DNA of 64,000 bases from Saccharothrix syringae (GTDB lineage Bacteria; Actinomycetota; Actinomycetes; Mycobacteriales; Pseudonocardiaceae), in contig NZ_CP034550.1 in NCBI RefSeq assembly GCF_009498035.1, positions 5,084,001 through 5,148,000 on the forward strand, in the 5' to 3' direction. A program made the translations under genes and the position numbers. The notes under the pieces were generated by a model. That model saw only the letters and a program-made list of their open reading frames with translations. It did no database searches and was not told the origin of the DNA. Positions 60,111 to 64,000 of this stretch are shown here, one piece after another; position 1 is the first letter of the stretch, and each line of letters begins with the position of its first letter.

Positions 60111-60683
60111 ATGGACGAGGAAGACGTGCTCGGCGCGGTGGGACCGAGGCTGCGCGCGTTGCGGCGCGACCGGGGCATCACCCTGGCCGAGCTCTCCGCG
60201 GTGACCGGGATCTCGGAGAGCACCCTGTCGAGGCTGGAGGGCGGGCAGCGCAGGGCGACCCTGGAACTGCTGCTGCCGCTGTCCCGCACCTACGACGTAC
60301 CGCTGGACGACCTCGTCGGCGCGCCCCGCACCGGCGACCCGCGCGTCCACCTCAAGCCGATCCACCGGTTCGGCACGGTCCTGGTGCCGCTGTCCCGGCG
60401 ACCGGGCGGGACGCAGGCGTTCAAGATGGTGATCCCGGCCCGGCCGGAACCGCTCGAACCGACCCCGCGGACCCACGAGGGCTCCGAGTGGCTGTACGTG
60501 CTCAACGGCCGCCTGCGGCTGGTGGTGGGGGAGCGGGACCTGACGCTGCCGCCCGGCGAGGCCGCCGAGTTCGACACGTCGTTGCCGCACTGGCTGGGCA
60601 GCGCCGACGGTGGCGCGGTCGAGCTGCTGGTCTTGTTCGGACCGCACGGGGTGCGGGCGCACGTGCGCCCCTCGCGGCGTTAG
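60111..60683 (+). CDS. XRE regulator with C-terminal cupin domain
   Basis: A 190-residue regulator: XRE helix-turn-helix at residues about 10-65 (LRALRRDRGITLAELSAVTGISESTLSRLEGG) and a cupin sensor domain after it (THEGSEWLYVLNGRLRLVVGERDLTLPPGEAAEFDTSLPHWLG). ATG 60111 has a weak GGCGG leader and follows the CTTGCC palindrome. Divergent from the lipoprotein hydrolase, which it probably regulates. Effector unknown. Confidence 0.88.
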   Translation: MDEEDVLGAVGPRLRALRRDRGITLAELSAVTGISESTLSRLEGGQRRATLELLLPLSRTYDVPLDDLVGAPRTGDPRVHLKPIHRFGTVLVPLSRRPGGTQAFKMVIPARPEPLEPTPRTHEGSEWLYVLNGRLRLVVGERDLTLPPGEAAEFDTSLPHWLGSADGGAVELLVLFGPHGVRAHVRPSRR

Positions 60684-61206
60684 GAGCTGTTTGAAGTTCG
60701 GACCTGGGTGGGTCCGGTGGTGTGCTGGTTGGGGCTGGTAGCACCCTGGTGTGGCGGTTTCGCACCGGGTCGGGCTGGCGCGACGTGCCCGAACGGTACG
60801 GGCCCTGGTCGACCGTCTACTCCCGGTTCAGTGCCTGAGCGGGGTGGCGGTCGCCGGGGAGACCCTGGATGCGTTGGAGCAGGCGTTGACCGAGGAAAAA
60901 AGGGGCTCCGTTGCCCACCCAACAGAGCGTGCTGCGGGTGGTGCGTCGCGGCCCGCGCCGGCCGAGGCCGGTGCGGGCACGCCTGCCGATCGGGACCGTG
61001 CCGCCCGCAGGCGTCGTCGGAAGGCGCGGGCTGCGGCGGCCGGGCTCGGCCGGTCCCGGGGCGGGCTGAGCAGCAAGATCCACGCCGCGGGGTTGCCGTT
61101 GGCGTTCGTGCTCACCCCCGGACAACCCGCGGTTGCGGACGGTGCTGGACCGGGGGCGCCGACCCGCCGGTTGGCCCCGGGCGACTGGCGAGCCGGTCAT
61201 AGCTGA
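60684..61206 (+). mobile_element. IS5-family transposase remnant
   Basis: Fragments of an IS5/IS4-type transposase in several frames. About 60750-60838 reads WRFRTGSGWRDVPERYGPW then TVYSRF and stops at once; about 61050-61130 has GRSRGGLSSKIHAAG and LPLAFVLTPGQ, the start of the DDE domain. Stops and frame changes break it and the C-terminal catalytic part is missing. The left edge GAGCTGTTTGAAGTTC just after the XRE-cupin stop may be the old terminal repeat; no matching right end was found. Confidence 0.75.
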
Positions 61207-61251
61207 ACGATTTTCACCACTATCACTTCAGTGCGAACCAAAACCAGAACA

Positions 61252-61989
61252 TCAGCCCGCGTCGGCGCGACCGATCAGCCGCCGGTGGATGACGGCCTCC
61301 GGGCTGAGGACCAGCAACGCCTCGGTGAGCGCGTCGGCGGCGGCGTGGACGTCCTGGTCGGACAGCGGTTCGAGGGCGTCGAGGACGAACAGGGCGCTGG
61401 TGGTGGCGGTGGTGATGCGGGTGCGGGTGCACTGCCGCCAGTTCCAGCGGCGGCAGGTGGCGCCGGCGTCGTCGCACCAGACGACCTCGCCGATCTCGGG
61501 GTGCTCGACCACCGGTTCGCCGCCCGCGGTGGTGTCGAAGGGTTCGTCGCCGCGGGCGCGGATCAGGCGTGGTGGTCCGACGTAGGCGGTGCGGTCCTCG
61601 CCGCCGATGGGGATGAGGTGGGTGATGGAGACGGCGTTGTAGGCGTCGGTGATGCGGTCGATGCGGGGGAGGCCGTCGGGGTCGAGGCGGCGCAGGAGCG
61701 CTTCGGCGCTGGGGCGGGTGCGCTGGGGTTTGGCGCCGAAGGCGCGGTAGGCCGCGCGCCAGGCGGCGGGGTGGGGCAGTTGTTCGGGTGAGCGGCCGTC
61801 GAGGGTGTGGCGGGCGGTGTGCTCGGCGGTGGTGAGGAGGTGTTCGCTGGTGGTGTCGCTGTCGCCGCCGCGGAGGTGGTCGGCGGTGATCAGGAGTGCC
61901 CGGTAGTCGGGGCGCAGGTCGTGGACGGCGGGGTCGATGGTGGCGGTGGCCAGCCACTCGCGGGGGTCGGTGTGCTGGTGGTCGGTCAC
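61252..61989 (-). CDS. B3/4-domain protein
   Basis: A 245-residue protein with the B3/B4 tRNA-binding-like domain known from phenylalanyl-tRNA synthetase beta chains, here as a stand-alone protein. Family marks are WRAAYRAFGAKPQRTRPSAEALLRR, DRITDAYNAVSITHLIPIGGED and VVWCDDAGATCRRWNWRQ. Such proteins may edit misacylated tRNA or bind amino-acid-like ligands. GTG 61989 with GGAGG is the start. Stands alone. Confidence 0.82.
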   Translation of the reverse strand: MTDHQHTDPREWLATATIDPAVHDLRPDYRALLITADHLRGGDSDTTSEHLLTTAEHTARHTLDGRSPEQLPHPAAWRAAYRAFGAKPQRTRPSAEALLRRLDPDGLPRIDRITDAYNAVSITHLIPIGGEDRTAYVGPPRLIRARGDEPFDTTAGGEPVVEHPEIGEVVWCDDAGATCRRWNWRQCTRTRITTATTSALFVLDALEPLSDQDVHAAADALTEALLVLSPEAVIHRRLIGRADAG

Positions 61990-62084
61990 GGGTGGGCCTC
62001 CGCCGGTGTTCGGGCTGGGACGCGGTGGGGGTGACACGGGGCGTGGCCGTGTCGGCCGGCGTAGCCTAGCCGTGGGCGTCGTCG

Positions 62085-62111
62085 GTTCGTGCGGGGCGTT
62101 GTTTTGGGTAT
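62085..62111 (+). promoter_or_regulatory. Possible SigB/SigH-like promoter before GAF-PP2C gene
   Basis: GTTCGT (62085-62090), a 15-nt spacer and GGGTAT (62106-62111) resemble the GTTTNN-N(14-16)-GGGTAY promoters of actinomycete stress sigma factors. The box is about 95 bp before the start of the phosphatase gene. Spacing fits; the -35 is only a partial match. Confidence 0.4.
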
Positions 62112-62205
62112 TCTTGGGCGGCTGGCACCGGCCTGTACGGCACCCGTCACACGTTCGTGCTGCTCACTCGGTGTGCGTGGTCAGGGACGGGACGGGGATC
62201 GACGG

Positions 62206-63420
62206 ATGGGTACTCCGCAGGGGTCGCAGCTGCAGTTGCGGGTGTTGGAGGCGGTGACCGACGGCACGCTGCGCGAGTTGGACCTGGAGAAGGTCTTCGA
62301 GGTGCTGTTGTGGCGGGTGCGGGAGTTGTTCGCGGTCGACACGGCGACGATCCTGCTGACCGATCCCGGTGGTGGGCAGTTGGTGGCCCGGGCGGCGTCC
62401 GGTCTGGAGGAGGAGGTCTTCCAGGGCGTGCGGGTGCCGGTGGGGTCGGGGTTCGCGGGTCGGGTGGCGCAGAGCCGGGCGGCGGTGCAGATCGACCACG
62501 TGGACGAGTCGACGGTGGTCAACCCGTTGTTGTGGGAGCGGGGCCTGCGGGTGATGCTGGGTGTGCCGATGGTGGCGCAGGGTGAGCTGACCGGGGTGTT
62601 GCACGTGGGCAGTGTCACGGCGCGTCGGTTCACCGAGGAGGAGACGGACCTGTTGCAGCTGGTCGCGGACCGGTTGGCGATGGCGGCTCACATGCGTCGG
62701 TCGAATTCCGAGCGGGTCGCGGCGTCGATGTTGCAGGACAGCTTGTTGCCGGGGCAGTTGCCGTCGCCGGAGGGGTGGGAGTTGGCGGCCCGGTACGTGC
62801 CGGGTGCGGACGTGGGCGTCGGTGGTGACTGGTACGACGTGTTCCCGTTGCCGGGTGGGCGGGTCGGCCTGGTGATCGGTGACGTGGTGGGCAAGGGGTT
62901 GGACGCGGCGATCGTGATGGGGCGGTTGCGCAGTGCGTTGCGGGCCTATGCGCTGGAGTTCGGTGATCCGGCGGAGGTGTTGGCCAAGCTGGACCGGAAG
63001 GCGAGCCACTTCGAGGCGCACACCATGGCGACGGTGGCTTATGCGGTGATCGACACGGTGTCGGGGCGGATGGAGCTGGCCTTGGCGGGTCACCTGCCGC
63101 CGGTGTTGGCGGTGCCGGGTGCGGTGCCGGTGTTCGTGGAGGCGCCGTTGGGGCCGCCGATCGGGTATGACCTGGCGGTGTCGGGTCGTCGGGGTGCGGT
63201 GGTGGAGGTGCCGCCGGGTGCGGTGTTCGTGTTGTACACCGACGGGTTGGTGGAGCGTCGGTGGGAGGACTTGGACGAGCGCCTGGAGTTGTTGCGGGGT
63301 GTGGTGGAGCCGGCGCGGCCGGAGGCGGTGTGCGTGCGGATCATGACGGCCCTGGTGGGTGATCGGCCCGCGACGGACGACATCGCGCTGGTGGTGGTCG
63401 GGCGGGATCCGGTGGGGTGA
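62206..63420 (+). CDS. GAF-domain PP2C/SpoIIE-type serine phosphatase
   Basis: A 404-residue regulator. Residues about 20-170 are a GAF sensor (LFAVDTATILLTDPGGGQLVARAA, GVPMVAQGELTGVLHVGS), residues about 190-400 a SpoIIE/PP2C-type phosphatase (LQDSLLPGQLP, GGDWYDVFPLPGGRVGLVIGDVVGKG, LYTDGLVE and the last DDIALVVV), with the metal-binding Asp residues present. Such proteins dephosphorylate STAS anti-anti-sigma factors and so activate stress sigma factors. ATG 62206 follows a purine-rich GGGACGGGGA leader. The STAS gene at 37906 could be one target, but that link is speculation. Confidence 0.88.
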   Translation: MGTPQGSQLQLRVLEAVTDGTLRELDLEKVFEVLLWRVRELFAVDTATILLTDPGGGQLVARAASGLEEEVFQGVRVPVGSGFAGRVAQSRAAVQIDHVDESTVVNPLLWERGLRVMLGVPMVAQGELTGVLHVGSVTARRFTEEETDLLQLVADRLAMAAHMRRSNSERVAASMLQDSLLPGQLPSPEGWELAARYVPGADVGVGGDWYDVFPLPGGRVGLVIGDVVGKGLDAAIVMGRLRSALRAYALEFGDPAEVLAKLDRKASHFEAHTMATVAYAVIDTVSGRMELALAGHLPPVLAVPGAVPVFVEAPLGPPIGYDLAVSGRRGAVVEVPPGAVFVLYTDGLVERRWEDLDERLELLRGVVEPARPEAVCVRIMTALVGDRPATDDIALVVVGRDPVG

Positions 63421-63447
63421 GGTCGTGCTCGCCCCGCGGGTCGTGGG

Positions 63448-64000
63448 GTGGTGGGGGTGTTGCCCGGTGGTGGTCCGTTGTGGAGGGTGACCGTCGGGCC
63501 GTGGGGGTTGGGGCGGTGCCGGTGGTTGGTCGTGGGGGCGCTGCTGGCCGGGATGGCGGTGGCGATGGTCACGGCGGCGGTGGAGCAGAGCCCGACCGTC
63601 GACGAGCCGGTCTACGTGGGTGCGGCCGCGGTGTACCTGGAGCAGCGCAGCCTGCGGTACAACCCGGAGCACCCGCCGCTGGGCAAGTTGGTGGTGGCGG
63701 CCGGGTTGGTGTTCGTGGACGTGCGGCCTGGACCCGGCTTTCGCCGGTGACCAGACGGGGTTGGGCCGGCACGTGCTGTACGAGGCGGGCAACGATCCGG
63801 GGCGGGTGGTGCTCGCGGCGCGGTTGCCGGTGATCGTGTTGGCGTTGTCGTTCGGGTTGGTGGTCTTCGCCTTCGCCCGTGACGTGGTCGGCACGGGTGG
63901 TGGGTTGGTGGCGGTGGCGCTGTACGCGTTCTCGCCCGATGTCGTGGCGCACGGGTCGTTGGCCACGTTGGACGTGCCGGCGGCCGGTTTCGCGCTGACC
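63448..64000 (+). pseudogene. GT39-like membrane glycosyltransferase, frameshifted and partial at right edge
   Basis: The beginning of an ArnT/PMT-like (GT39) membrane transferase that uses a polyprenyl-phosphate sugar. A first helix (WLVVGALLAGMAVAMVTAAVEQ) is followed by SPTVDEPVYVGAAAVYLEQ and RYNPEHPPLGKLV, the acidic-loop motif of the family. At 63727 the frame changes: one extra C after GTGCGG leads to an early stop at 63750, while the continuing sequence (LDPAFAGDQTGLGRHVLYEAG, ARLPVIVLALSFGLVVFAF) is in the next frame and runs off the window. The start codon is uncertain. It may be a true pseudogene or a sequencing error. Confidence 0.65.

Noticed and set aside
1..64000. tRNA, rRNA or known riboswitch
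   Set aside because: No cloverleaf with CCA-type end, no rRNA-like conserved tract and no recognisable riboswitch core was seen by eye; a covariance-model scan would be decisive.

Overview
The window is very GC-rich, with strong third-position GC, frequent GTG starts, many 4-bp stop/start overlaps, and twin-Arg or lipoprotein exports. This is typical of an actinomycete. The gene set (WGR/beta-propeller and DUF4032 proteins, MmyB-type regulators, secreted CBM-bearing hydrolases, an RHS protein with Imm26) suggests a Pseudonocardiales organism of the Saccharothrix/Actinosynnema/Lentzea kind. That taxonomic guess is inference. No rRNA, tRNA or CRISPR array was seen.

Layout. 1-6.4 kb: edge-truncated MFS exporter, GNAT acetyltransferase, DUF4032 and WGR-propeller genes, and a secreted CBM2 esterase. 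6.4-10.7 kb: an O-demethylase locus with a PaaX-type regulator, vanA (with an unusual low-complexity tail), a small coupled ORF, vanB and an IclR regulator that seems to start at CTG. 11-17.5 kb: polysaccharide utilisation, with a GH53 galactanase, LacI/CebR-like operators and a decayed GH16-CBM6 glucanase, then a convergent spacer carrying seven copies of an ATGTCAACAT repeat, a TPR-like regulator and a DUF4082 surface protein. 17.8-26.6 kb: a 2479-residue RHS polymorphic toxin with six 327-bp repeats, an Imm26-type immunity gene and a Tat-lipoprotein DyP-like peroxidase in one overlapping unit. 26.7-39 kb: housekeeping and accessory genes (methyltransferase, alpha-carbonic anhydrase, HEAT-repeat protein, methionine aminopeptidase with a divergent XRE regulator, SDR, F420-type oxidoreductase, STAS protein) mixed with gene remnants (RTX, TAP-like peptidase). 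39-46.4 kb: a narGHJI operon plus an HPP-family membrane protein, with a Crp/FNR-like palindrome and promoter in front. 46.3-50 kb: MmyB regulator with divergent zinc alcohol dehydrogenase, then a P450 followed by a 20-codon ORF ending in an aromatic motif and a perfect terminator. 50-60.7 kb: phosphotransferase, GlxA-type and TetR regulators, DJ-1 and O-methyltransferase genes, a GGDEF-EAL protein, and a LacI/mannonate-dehydratase sugar-acid locus. 60.7-64 kb: IS5-type transposase remnant, B3/4-domain protein, GAF-PP2C phosphatase, and a frameshifted GT39-like gene running off the edge.

The most interesting candidate is the P450/mini-ORF/terminator unit (48719-49992). It has the architecture of P450-modified RiPPs (biarylitide, tryptorubin, cihunamide classes), but its precursor-like peptide would end in W-N-W-E and lies after the P450. 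The RHS/Imm26/DyP unit and the ATGTCAACAT repeat family are next. Several genes carry single frameshifts (GH16, TAP peptidase, lipoprotein hydrolase, GT39). These may be real decay or assembly errors, and read-level checks would decide.
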